From: Adhaeretor mobilis
GTDB taxonomy: Bacteria > Planctomycetota > Planctomycetia > Pirellulales > Lacipirellulaceae
Direction: 5' to 3'
Length of the DNA stretch: 64,000 nucleotides
Assembly: GCF_007741515.1 (NCBI RefSeq)
Contig: NZ_CP036263.1
Span: forward strand, 496,001-560,000
In this document: positions 23,714-32,636 of the stretch, piece after piece
How the letters are laid out: every line of letters starts with the position of its first letter
Numbering within the stretch: the stretch's first letter is position 1
Translations under genes and position numbers: made by a program
The notes under the pieces: model-generated
What the model saw: the letters and a program-made list of their open reading frames with translations, nothing else
What the model was told of the DNA's origin: nothing
Database searches by the model: none

Positions 23714-26650
23714 ATGCGATGGAAACGCAGAAGATCGATTTGGCCACCGCTGGTTGCCCTGGTGTGCTTGCTGCTGATGACGATGGCCGCGCCGCGTGTT
23801 TGGCGTGGTTATCAGGAGCGCCTGCGCCAAGCTGCCGGGCCTGCTGCGACGGTAGTGGAGGCCAAGCCGCAAGCGGCGGTCGTTGGAAACGGTCGCGTTG
23901 AGACCCCGATCGCTCCGTTGGCAGAACCGTTACCCTCGTTGCCTCCACCGCTTCCTCCCGTGGTGCGCCAGGGAGCGCGGCACAACGCGCCGGATGAGTC
24001 GCTGGTCGCGCCGGTTGTGGGGCCGATTCTTGGCAGCGATGAGTACGACGACTACACGTTTGACGCAACGGAAGAATACACCGTGGTGGACGATTCCTCG
24101 GAGCCGACAACCCCACCGGTGAGCTTCCATCCGCTCACATCTGCCGTTTCGAATCAACTGGTGGCAGCGCCGCGCCACATCCAGCAATATGGGCTGAACA
24201 CCCTGCTCGAAATGCAATCCGCCTGGGACTCGTTGATAGAGGGTGCTGAGCAAGCTAAACAAGCTGAAGAAGCCAAGCAAGCAGCCAGGGTCCGTCAGGC
24301 TCCTCGACCGCAAGTTCGCGTTAGAAGCTCCAACGATCGGCTGGCCATGTTACCTCGCGAGCGCTCGGTCCTGATCACTCCGCGGGTGAAAGAGACGCCA
24401 CCGACTGGCACAAAACCTACGCCTGCCATGCTTACCCCTACCAAACCTACAGAGCACGTCCCCAGCGATACCGTGCTGATGAAGTTGCCTGAAGTGAGCG
24501 AACCGCGGCTCGCCCGGGCTGAGCCTCGCTTGTCGCAGTCCGGGCCGCAGCCCGCGCCGCCGGCACTTTCCACACGCCCTGAAGCACTGATCGCCGACCT
24601 TACAGAACTTACGAAGCTCTCGCTCAGTCACCAGTGGGCAGAGCGTACGCTGCATCGTGTCGAGGCACTCGCAACGCAGCCGAACCAGAATACGGCGCTC
24701 GAAACCATCGACGAGCTGGCTGAGTTGAGTGAGCGAGGTACTGAGCTTGCTAAGGAAACAACCGACTTGGCGCTTCGCAGTTCGTGGTTGCGAACTTCTG
24801 GTGCGCTGCAACGCCGGCTACCCTTGTGGCGAGCGGCTCTGGACGAAGAGGTTTCGCTGGCGGCCCTGGTTAGTGACGCGGCTCTCAATCACGAGCAGTT
24901 CACCGCGATCTTGCATGAGATCGCCGCACTCACGGCAGGTAGCGACGACGGCACACATTGGCGAGAGTACTTACTGCTCGATGAATTGGCTCAACTGGCG
25001 ACACAACAAAGCACGAGCGAGCAAACGCAGATAACTCGCCACATGCAACGGCAGACTGCACAGCGCGTGCTCGCTCGCATGGCCGACTTGCGACTTAGTA
25101 GCGAACAACGCGATTTTCTGGCAAGCGAACCATTGGCCGCTTTGAGCTTGGAATTGCAAAAGTGGTCGGCCGGCCCGGTTCAGCTGACGCGGCTCGTTGA
25201 GCTTGTCGAAGTTTACGAGGCGAAGCCCACCATGCGTTACGCGTTGGCGATCGCACAATATCGTCAACGCTTGCTGTGGTCGAGTGACGCGAGGCTGCGT
25301 AATTTGGGCGAGCATCTCAATGCCGCGTATCGCAAGCCGAACCTCCGTTTGGCTGTCACGGGCGACTTGCTCAATCGGCTTACTCCCGAGGCACAGCCGG
25401 TCACTACACCCGTGCGCGATCGCGTGGGAGGGGCCGATATTCGCGGTCGCGCCCGCACGACCACCGACGTAAGCATCGCATTGAGTCCCGATCCCAACGC
25501 GTGGCGCATCGCCCTGAAGGCGGACGGTAAGGTGCATTCGCAAACCTATTCCGATACGTGGCCTGCCAAGGTGCATAACGCTGGCGACATGAATTTTTCC
25601 GCTGAGAAGGAAATCGTAATCTCGCGCGACGGCCTGCAAGCCGAACCTGCGGAGGCAACCGCCCGCGGACGGAACCGGCTGGTGGGAATCGAAAGTAACT
25701 TCGAACCAGTCCCATTGCTCGGCCCGCTGGTCGAGAGTATCGCACGCAGCAAACATAAGAAGTCGCAACCTTCCGCGATGAGAAAGGTCAAGAGCAAGGT
25801 CATTCGCGAAGCGGAGACGCGTATGAATCGCGTTGCCGATGAACGCCTCACCGAAATCGAATCGGGCTTCAAGAAGTACGTGCAAGGCCCGTTGGAAACG
25901 CTAGCCCTCGCGGCGGAACCGGTTGACTTGTACACGACCGAGAAGCGCGCCGTCATGCGACTACGTATGGCCGATCAGGCCCAGCTTGGCGCCTACACGC
26001 CGCGACCTTCGGCACCGTCGGACAGTTTGGCGAGCCTGCAACTTCACGAATCGGCTCTCAACAACGCCGCCCGCGGCCTTGGCCTCGACGGCCAGCGTAT
26101 GACGGCTGGGGTGTTGCATGCTCTGTTGTCTATGAAGCTCACTGGCAAGGTGGCCGACTTGCCTGAAGACTTGCCCGCCCGTGCGAAGATCGAATTCGCC
26201 AAGAGCGATGCCGTACGTATCCGTTGCGACGGCGATCGCTTGGAGTTGTGCCTGTCTTTCGCAGAACTCTCCCGCGGCCGCGATCGCATCCGCAACTTCG
26301 AGGTCCACGCCTTCTTCAAGCCGCGACTCGATGGACTACAAGTGAAGCTCGTACGCGATGGGACGTTGCAATTCGCCGGCCCACGTTTGCGGACTGGCCC
26401 ACGCGTAGTATTGCACAGTGTGTTCGGTCGACTGCTCAACAAAGACCAAGAGCTACCACTACTGGCCGAACGTTTGCAGGACGATTCACGCTTTACGGGT
26501 CTCATGGTAACGCAACTGGTGATCGAAGACGGCTGGATCGCAATGGCACTCGGGCCGTATCACCCTGAGCGCACGGCTTGGCGCACTCGTGAGATTGCCA
26601 AGACCAAAGTAGCAGATCATTCACAGAATGATGAGACACCGTTGCGCTAG
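23714..26650 (+). CDS. Large membrane-anchored hypothetical protein
   Basis: 978 aa from ATG 23714 (GGAG upstream; the frame is open further left but unprotein-like). RWKRRR and a hydrophobic helix (residues 11-27) anchor the N-terminus, followed by a Pro/Ala-rich linker (30-340) with an acidic DEYDDYTF patch and an Ala/Gln/Lys-rich helix (EQAKQAEEAKQAAR). Residues 340-560 look all-helical and the C-terminal half is mixed alpha/beta. I recognise no family. The stop codon lies inside one arm of an inverted repeat (26647-26656), so the end of the protein may have been altered by an insertion. Probably planctomycete-specific. Confidence 0.7.
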   Translation: MRWKRRRSIWPPLVALVCLLLMTMAAPRVWRGYQERLRQAAGPAATVVEAKPQAAVVGNGRVETPIAPLAEPLPSLPPPLPPVVRQGARHNAPDESLVAPVVGPILGSDEYDDYTFDATEEYTVVDDSSEPTTPPVSFHPLTSAVSNQLVAAPRHIQQYGLNTLLEMQSAWDSLIEGAEQAKQAEEAKQAARVRQAPRPQVRVRSSNDRLAMLPRERSVLITPRVKETPPTGTKPTPAMLTPTKPTEHVPSDTVLMKLPEVSEPRLARAEPRLSQSGPQPAPPALSTRPEALIADLTELTKLSLSHQWAERTLHRVEALATQPNQNTALETIDELAELSERGTELAKETTDLALRSSWLRTSGALQRRLPLWRAALDEEVSLAALVSDAALNHEQFTAILHEIAALTAGSDDGTHWREYLLLDELAQLATQQSTSEQTQITRHMQRQTAQRVLARMADLRLSSEQRDFLASEPLAALSLELQKWSAGPVQLTRLVELVEVYEAKPTMRYALAIAQYRQRLLWSSDARLRNLGEHLNAAYRKPNLRLAVTGDLLNRLTPEAQPVTTPVRDRVGGADIRGRARTTTDVSIALSPDPNAWRIALKADGKVHSQTYSDTWPAKVHNAGDMNFSAEKEIVISRDGLQAEPAEATARGRNRLVGIESNFEPVPLLGPLVESIARSKHKKSQPSAMRKVKSKVIREAETRMNRVADERLTEIESGFKKYVQGPLETLALAAEPVDLYTTEKRAVMRLRMADQAQLGAYTPRPSAPSDSLASLQLHESALNNAARGLGLDGQRMTAGVLHALLSMKLTGKVADLPEDLPARAKIEFAKSDAVRIRCDGDRLELCLSFAELSRGRDRIRNFEVHAFFKPRLDGLQVKLVRDGTLQFAGPRLRTGPRVVLHSVFGRLLNKDQELPLLAERLQDDSRFTGLMVTQLVIEDGWIAMALGPYHPERTAWRTREIAKTKVADHSQNDETPLR

Positions 26651-26736
26651 AGCGTTCCTGAAAGATTTTGCCGCGGTCCTTGCACGACGATCCGCGTTTT
26701 TCGCGACACCGATGCAGAAGCTTAGAAACGCTCTAG
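26647..26736. repeat. Inverted-repeat unit, MITE-like
   Basis: CTAGAGCGTT at 26647-26656 and AACGCTCTAG at 26727-26736 are exact reverse complements flanking 70 bp without a gene; inner sequence has further self-complementary CGCG stretches. The left arm includes the stop codon of the large gene. Size and CTAG-type ends are like a miniature transposable element, but only one copy is visible here. Confidence 0.5.
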
Positions 26737-26784
26737 AGTTTGTTCCGGTCGCTTACCCTCGCGGCTTGCGCCCTGGTGAAGAAC

Positions 26785-27153
26785 TCAACTCGTCGCTCTT
26801 GCAAGTCGTTCGCCAGCGTAGCGCACCATCATCAGTAGTAGCACGATCGCTAGGGCTGCGTCGGCTGCTAAGCACAATCGCCAGGCCAGAGACGCGGCGT
26901 TCATGGCAATGTGTAATTCTGCGGCAACCGCAAAGACACCAAGCGGCGCGTAAACGACCAGAGCGATGACGACGCTGCTGAGCTTACGCACCGCTGCTAC
27001 GCCGCCGAGGGCCACGAGTGCCACCGCGGCGGCAATGGGCACGCCTTTCAGTGCAAAGGCGATCATCACGATGCTCACGCCAAGCAGCATCAATCGCGGC
27101 GCTGCCGTTTCAAGCAGTGTACTTTTTGTCGCGTTGTTGTGTGTTTGGTGCAT
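26785..27153 (-). CDS. Small integral membrane protein
   Basis: 122 aa from the ATG at 27151-27153, which has a strong GGAGG site. Four hydrophobic helices (from about MLLGVSIVMIAFALKG to LAADAALAIVLLLMM) make up almost the whole protein. No motif or family recognised. It stands alone between two rightward genes. Confidence 0.6.
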   Translation of the reverse strand: MHQTHNNATKSTLLETAAPRLMLLGVSIVMIAFALKGVPIAAAVALVALGGVAAVRKLSSVVIALVVYAPLGVFAVAAELHIAMNAASLAWRLCLAADAALAIVLLLMMVRYAGERLARATS

Positions 27154-27551
27154 GCCTCCATTGTGATTGGCAGTTGGGGAATGGCGAGTCGAAAATCTGG
27201 GCAATTTGCCCTCCTAATCGTAACAAGTGCTCTTGAGTAGGTAGGCCGTAACGAGCGGTAGCGCTGTTACGGCATGGGTGCCTGGACATAGTGCCGTAAC
27301 TACGCGTTGCTTGTTACGGCCTACGGCCTCCCCTAGGATCGCGATGGACGAACTTTAGGCTATGATCCGGAACCCCTTTGGGGTTGAGGTTTTTCAACAG
27401 CGAACCTGTTGATGTAGGCGAAACGTTAATAATTCCTACTGCTATCAAGCCCCAGTCATAGAACCGCCACCGGTAGACCACCCCGTTGTACGTGGCTTAC
27501 CATAGAGCCCTGGCACCCTGATCAGGCAACAGGCATGTGTGGTGAGTTGCA
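27154..27551. other. Intergenic region with palindromic repeats
   Basis: 398 bp. It contains the REP-like unit at 27241-27324 and a short AACCCC-TTT-GGGGTT hairpin at 27371-27385 followed, four bases later, by TTTTT. The rest up to the GTG at 27552 shows nothing recognisable. Confidence 0.4.
27241..27324. repeat. REP-like palindromic unit with nested arms
   Basis: GTAGGCCGTAAC (27241-27252) is the exact reverse complement of GTTACGGCCTAC (27313-27324). In between, GCCGTAAC/GTTACGGC also occurs as two adjacent local hairpins (27245-27273 and 27293-27320). The same sequence can therefore fold as one long or two short hairpins. A GTAACGAGCG core is shared with the structured element at 32543-32615. 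Confidence 0.65.
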
Positions 27552-30500
27552 GTGAGTAAATCCTACCCTCAACCTTCAAGTAAGTTGACGCCCGTCTTGG
27601 ACGAGGTGGTGGGGTATCTCAACTTTTCCTCCGGCGGGAGCGATCCACACTTCTTGGAGAACTTGAGCACCCTCGCGGCTGCCATTGAGCACGAGCTGGA
27701 AGAAACTCAGCTTGGAGATGCTCAGTCGTCGGAAACCGCGATGGTGGACGTGCTGAAGAGCTGGCTCACCGACACGGTCACTCGGCTGCAGGCCGATGGC
27801 AAGGCATTTCGCGATGCGTCGCAGGCCACCGGCATCATCGGGCTGCTGTTTGATCACTTCCTGCCGGCTTATCGGGAGTTCCATCGCGATCTGCTACATC
27901 ACCAGTCGACGAGTGATCTTTGGCGGCCCTTCTTCTTAGGCCGCGCAGTCGAGGCGCTGTTGCGGCAAGGCGGGCCGTGGACGGGTGAGTCTCTGGACCA
28001 TGATGACCGCATCGTGACCAAAGCGCTCTCGCAGTTTAACGACTATGTCGGCTATCGGCCCACGCCGGCGCTCACTTCGGGCAATCGGTCGGACCCGTAC
28101 CCGCATGAATTCGTGCGGCCGATTCCGCTGTACGTGCGAGGGGCCGGGGTTGCGGCGGGCACGTACGCGAAGTTGATCACCAAGACGCTCGAAGTGCTGC
28201 GTGATACCGACCCTGATATTTTGAATCGCGCTTGGTTCGATCTCGAACGGTTGGAAGAAGTGGCGCTCGATCCACGGGCGTACGATTTCGATCACCCGGT
28301 GAATCGTCGCCCAAACCATCACTTCGGGCAGTGGGATCCGCGGCATATTGATGGCTCTGGATACTACACCCGTTTTGTTATGCAACAGGTAACGCTCGAC
28401 GCATTGCTGGTGCGCGTGGAAGCAGGCAGGGTTGAAGTAGATGGGGAAAGTGAACAGGAGAATCGTCTCGACGAAGCGGCAGCCGTGCTTGCGGGGACGA
28501 TCCTCATGGCGTCGGGCACCAGTGGGGACTCGCCCGGCTGTCACGATTCGACGGTAACACTCTCCACGCTGTTACCGCACATTGCTGCGTATCGTGATGA
28601 CTTTTACGAACAACTCCTTGCTAGCGCCGAAGGCGAGCGAGGCGAACGCCTGCGTGAGGAAGCGAAGAAACGTCGTCAACCGTTTGGCGCAGCTCGGCAG
28701 CATTTGAATCACGAACTGGCTCGTCGGCGGGCGATGCAATTGCAACGCGTTCATTTGGCACTGTTATTCGCGCGGATGGGTTACCAGGAATCGGCACTCA
28801 AGCAAGCAGATTCCGTACGTGTGGCATCGGCACGCATGCTAACCGCGCTCTATTGCCGGCTCACTTCGGGGCACGATGCGATTGACGCAGGTCGGATCGA
28901 TCAGGTGAGCGACGATTTGCTCAAGATTGAAGACCTGCTGCATCGGGGAATCGAGTGCGGAGCACTGGTTGATCCGTGGAGTGTCGTGGGTTTTGCCGCG
29001 AACTTTAGTTTGTTCCCCGCGCTGGAGAACACCGTCCACGATTGGCGCGTGGACGAGCTCATTGAGTTGGTGCGGCAGATACTCGACTTAGCCGCGCGGG
29101 CGTGGAGCGAAGCGGCTGCCGTCGACAACTCGAAGCACGAGCGGCTATTCGAGTCGATCTTGCAGCGTCTCACGCAATGGTGGGACCAACATGCCACGGC
29201 GTCGGTCGAAGGGGTCGACCGATTGGTGGCCAAGGAGATTGAGGTTTCAGCAAACTTGGTTTCCGGTGCGCTCAACGCTTGGCACAAAGCGGGGGCCGCT
29301 TCGGGGGACATTGCCTTTTGGCAAATGTTTGTCGCAGAGTTTGACTCGTCGAAGTCGTTCCAATTGGTAATCGAAGCGCTATTGGATCATGGAGACACGG
29401 TTGCCTCGCGTGCGCTGATGATGCAGTGGGTGAATCAACGGGATCACACGCCGCTGGACGATGGCGACGCGGAACTCCGCCCGTTGGCGTTCCGCTGGCT
29501 CTCGACCTTAGAATCACAGCAGCACGCCGCGCAGGACAGCAGCGAGCAACCGGCGGAGGCACAAGACAGTAGTACTGTCAAAGATCTCTGGCCGCAGGTC
29601 GCGAAGTTCTTTGCTTATCTTGAGGCGAATGCGGAGGAGTATTGGCAACCGCCTGAGTTGATGATGAATGGCTCGGCAATGCGGCCCCTCTCGACTGATG
29701 CTATTCCGTTCGGTGATCCGAATGGTGACGACGACGACTTAGAGCCGGACGACTACGGCGAAGATTTTGATACCGGGGGATTAGAGGGCTCGCTTGAGGG
29801 AGACCTCGACGAGGCGCTTGGCGACCCGCTCGAAGAGGGCGAGTACGACTACGATTATGACGAGGAAAGTTCCGATGAAGAATCGTATGAGTATGAAGAG
29901 GAAGAGGAGGTCTTTGGAGCGGCCTACGAGGAAATGGTGTACCGTGACAGCACGGATGATGGTATCGAGGGGGACATCGTGGACGACGGTGTCGAGCCGT
30001 TGTACACGGAGTGGGAGTACGAGGCAGACCGCATCGACCAGCGGCTGAGTTTTTTGAACACGGTCGCACGGCTGTGGAAGTACACGGCGATTACCTGGGG
30101 TGGCAACGGTGAAGACCGTCGCGAAACGCTCGACGGTTGGCTCCACCAAACCGCGAGCAACTATCGCCAGTTGATCGAGTTGCTCGAATCGGTGCACAAG
30201 TATCGCTTCGCCAAGCCTTCGCCGTCGCACGAAGCACTCATCGAGTATGACCGACTGCGCATGATCAAAGAGCAGTTGGTGCAAACAATTATCGGCACAA
30301 GTGTTGAAACGGCCGTCGCGGCACGATTGCTGATGGCTTCGCGACTTGAAGAAACGGGCTCTGAGGGTGAGTCTTCTGCAAGCAAACTATTCGATTCCGA
30401 GATCGACGCTGCGGCGATTCCACTTTTGCGAGCGGTACTAGCTGGCGAGACTGAGAAGGTCCGTAATGTGTGGCCAAACTTTCTGGAGGCCATCTCCAAG

Positions 30501-31769
30501 CGGCCTCTGCTGTACGTCCCGCACTCGCGCGGAGGCGAGCCCCGTAAGATTGTGGCGACGCGCGGCCTGCAACGCTTGTTGCACGATCTGCTAGGTTGGC
30601 TACCAAAGTTGGGGCTCGTGCGTGAAGCGTGCGAGCTGCTCGATTTGGCACAGCAGCTCGAGAAAGATTTTCCGATGGAGAGCGCCGTCACCGAGTTCGA
30701 TCGGCTCTTCGAAAACGGCTATCAAGCAATTGTGCGTTCGATGGTCGCCTCGGCCGAGGTATGGGACACGCGCATCCCATCCGAGCGCCCGCGCCAGGCA
30801 GATCACATGCTGGTCGATGCGCTGCAGATGCTGACCGAGCGGCAACTCGACCGTTGGTTGGGGCACAGCCGTACGTTGCGGCTCAGCGTAGTAGAACGGC
30901 TGAGTGAACCGAGCAAGTGGAAAGAGTTTGTGGAGTTTGTGGAACGCTACGGCGAGCAGCTCTTCACGCAAAAGTTTCTCGGCAGTCTTGGTAACCTACG
31001 CGGGATTTTGCACCAAGGCGTCGGCCAGTGGATCTCCCAGCTCGAAGAGAATCCTGAGGCCGTGGAGAACATTCTGCTGCTAACCGACCTCGCAAAAGGT
31101 CTGCCGCGCGAACCGGCCGAGGAGATGCTAAGCATCGCGTTGGAAGTGGTTGTGGAGAACTATCGCGAGTATCGCGATTACAATACAACGACCACGCAAA
31201 GCGACCACGGCGAGCTACTGTACAACTTTGTCGATTTCATTCGTTTGCGTGCCGAGTACGATCGCGTTGCGTGGAACTTGAAGCCCGTGATTTGGGCGCA
31301 CGAGATACTCGTTCGACATGGCCGTACACTTGCTGCGGAAATGTGGCGGCAAGCATTCGTGCAACGCACGGACGATGTGGCCGAAGACCACGCCAAGCGC
31401 CTAGTGCAGATGAGCGAAGAATACGGCATGCAGCTCCCTACGATCTCCGACCGGCTGGACGAGCGTTTCATCCGCCCGCTACTCATCGACCAAGTCCGTG
31501 CACTGGTTGGCCCCGCGATGGGTGAAGAGGGCGAAGATCGCCGAGCCGCCTTTGAAGGGCTGGAACGAGAAATTTCCGGCCTTGCTAGCCAACCTCACGG
31601 TGCCGGTTTCGAAGCGCCAGACTGGCTATCGGCCCTGGAAGACGAGGTGACCGAAGCCCGCTCAAGGATGACTCATCTTTCCTCATCCGACCGACTGGCC
31701 CGCCGCATCGGCCAGGTACAGCTCACCTGGGGTGAGTTATTGGAGCAGTTGAGTACGAAAGAGGTGTGA
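27552..31769 (+). CDS. Very large cytoplasmic hypothetical protein with acidic Tyr-rich linker
   Basis: 1405 aa, GTG start, no signal peptide. Residues 1-700 and 830-1405 look mainly alpha-helical with many Leu, Glu and Arg. They are separated by a highly acidic linker (about 725-810) with clusters such as GDDDDLEPDDYGEDFD, EYDYDYDEESSDEESYEYEE and a run of Glu. No nucleotide-binding or catalytic motif was found; a helical-repeat scaffold is possible. Codon use is like the surrounding core genes. It is probably a conserved planctomycete protein of unknown role. Confidence 0.75.
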   Translation: MSKSYPQPSSKLTPVLDEVVGYLNFSSGGSDPHFLENLSTLAAAIEHELEETQLGDAQSSETAMVDVLKSWLTDTVTRLQADGKAFRDASQATGIIGLLFDHFLPAYREFHRDLLHHQSTSDLWRPFFLGRAVEALLRQGGPWTGESLDHDDRIVTKALSQFNDYVGYRPTPALTSGNRSDPYPHEFVRPIPLYVRGAGVAAGTYAKLITKTLEVLRDTDPDILNRAWFDLERLEEVALDPRAYDFDHPVNRRPNHHFGQWDPRHIDGSGYYTRFVMQQVTLDALLVRVEAGRVEVDGESEQENRLDEAAAVLAGTILMASGTSGDSPGCHDSTVTLSTLLPHIAAYRDDFYEQLLASAEGERGERLREEAKKRRQPFGAARQHLNHELARRRAMQLQRVHLALLFARMGYQESALKQADSVRVASARMLTALYCRLTSGHDAIDAGRIDQVSDDLLKIEDLLHRGIECGALVDPWSVVGFAANFSLFPALENTVHDWRVDELIELVRQILDLAARAWSEAAAVDNSKHERLFESILQRLTQWWDQHATASVEGVDRLVAKEIEVSANLVSGALNAWHKAGAASGDIAFWQMFVAEFDSSKSFQLVIEALLDHGDTVASRALMMQWVNQRDHTPLDDGDAELRPLAFRWLSTLESQQHAAQDSSEQPAEAQDSSTVKDLWPQVAKFFAYLEANAEEYWQPPELMMNGSAMRPLSTDAIPFGDPNGDDDDLEPDDYGEDFDTGGLEGSLEGDLDEALGDPLEEGEYDYDYDEESSDEESYEYEEEEEVFGAAYEEMVYRDSTDDGIEGDIVDDGVEPLYTEWEYEADRIDQRLSFLNTVARLWKYTAITWGGNGEDRRETLDGWLHQTASNYRQLIELLESVHKYRFAKPSPSHEALIEYDRLRMIKEQLVQTIIGTSVETAVAARLLMASRLEETGSEGESSASKLFDSEIDAAAIPLLRAVLAGETEKVRNVWPNFLEAISKRPLLYVPHSRGGEPRKIVATRGLQRLLHDLLGWLPKLGLVREACELLDLAQQLEKDFPMESAVTEFDRLFENGYQAIVRSMVASAEVWDTRIPSERPRQADHMLVDALQMLTERQLDRWLGHSRTLRLSVVERLSEPSKWKEFVEFVERYGEQLFTQKFLGSLGNLRGILHQGVGQWISQLEENPEAVENILLLTDLAKGLPREPAEEMLSIALEVVVENYREYRDYNTTTTQSDHGELLYNFVDFIRLRAEYDRVAWNLKPVIWAHEILVRHGRTLAAEMWRQAFVQRTDDVAEDHAKRLVQMSEEYGMQLPTISDRLDERFIRPLLIDQVRALVGPAMGEEGEDRRAAFEGLEREISGLASQPHGAGFEAPDWLSALEDEVTEARSRMTHLSSSDRLARRIGQVQLTWGELLEQLSTKEV

Positions 31770-32060
31770 GTAGGCACGGCGGGAGGCACTTCTGACACCC
31801 AAGTTGGGCCTGGAAAACACACTTCGACTACATAGCCGACCTGACACCTTTGCTTCCCTTTCCGCCACATCGCATGGGAAAACAGCAGCGATTGATGGAA
31901 TCTCTGATCGCTGTTGACACTGAGACCAAGTCTCAGAATCACAACGCAGGATACCTTGCGAGGTGATTCAACTAGGCCTGCCCGAAATGACGAGTATACT
32001 CTTGTTGAGAAGTGCCACTCTCAGTCGGTACAGACTTCGCTAAGAAATCAGGTGCATGTA

Positions 32061-32537
32061 GTGGGCTGGTTACTAACATCGCGTTCGCCGCGGAACTGGA
32101 CACGATACGTGACGATGCTCGTTACGTGCGTATCGCTGCTGCAATTGCCCGTACCGATGCTCCACACGCATGACGCCTACGAATCTCCGGACGTGCTATG
32201 CGAGCACGTTGGCAATCGCCATGGCGAAGTCGACGTTCTTGACGATGAGATGCATTGGCATTTTGTCTTGCCTAGGGAACTAAAGCACGAACACGACTCC
32301 GAACAGGACTCTTCAGAGGATGAGACGAGTCTCGCTTGTCTATCTACCGGTGCTTACGCAGGGTCGGTCAACAGCTCGCTCGATAGAGCACCATTCGGAA
32401 GGATTCTAATTCTTTCCAGCACGTTCGGCGCAGGCGTCAAACGACCTGTGGATGGGTTGCTCCAACGACAGCATCCGCAATCGAATCTGAGGCTCTCGGT
32501 CAGCGTATGCGCACTGTTGTGTGTCGTGCACTGCTAA
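32061..32537 (+). CDS. His/Asp-rich exported hypothetical protein of a metal-efflux cluster
   Basis: About 158 aa from a GTG at 32061 (AGGTG six nt upstream); ATG 32115 is an alternative. A basic N-terminus and hydrophobic segment (MLVTCVSLLQLPVPM) form a signal or anchor, followed by a His-rich stretch: LHTHDAYES, CEHVGNRHGE, MHWHFVLPRELKHEHD. Such clusters bind divalent metals. It lies 100 bp upstream of the RND adaptor and pump genes on the same strand, suggesting a periplasmic metal-binding or sensing accessory protein. The family was not recognised. Confidence 0.55.
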   Translation: MGWLLTSRSPRNWTRYVTMLVTCVSLLQLPVPMLHTHDAYESPDVLCEHVGNRHGEVDVLDDEMHWHFVLPRELKHEHDSEQDSSEDETSLACLSTGAYAGSVNSSLDRAPFGRILILSSTFGAGVKRPVDGLLQRQHPQSNLRLSVSVCALLCVVHC

Positions 32538-32542
32538 GAGTT

Positions 32543-32615
32543 TTTCGTCGTAACGAGCGAGGTCTCCTACGCTCGTTTCTAACTAACTGCAAGCAATCTG
32601 CTTGCAACGACGAAA
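32543..32615. repeat. Three-way-junction palindromic element before the efflux operon
   Basis: TTTCGTCGT (32543-32551) pairs perfectly with ACGACGAAA (32607-32615). Within it are two perfect hairpins: AACGAGCG/CGCTCGTT (32552-32559 with 32570-32577) and GCAAGC/GCTTGC (32589-32594 with 32600-32605). It ends 22 bp before the adaptor ATG. It could be a leader RNA structure, but it shares GTAACGAGCG with the repeat at 27241, so an extragenic palindromic repeat is more likely. Confidence 0.6.
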
Positions 32616-32636
32616 TCCTTAGCCCCTGCATCTTCG

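Noticed and set aside
32543..32615. Metal-responsive riboswitch for the efflux operon
   Set aside because: No known riboswitch core was seen and the sequence shares a core with an intergenic repeat elsewhere in the window.
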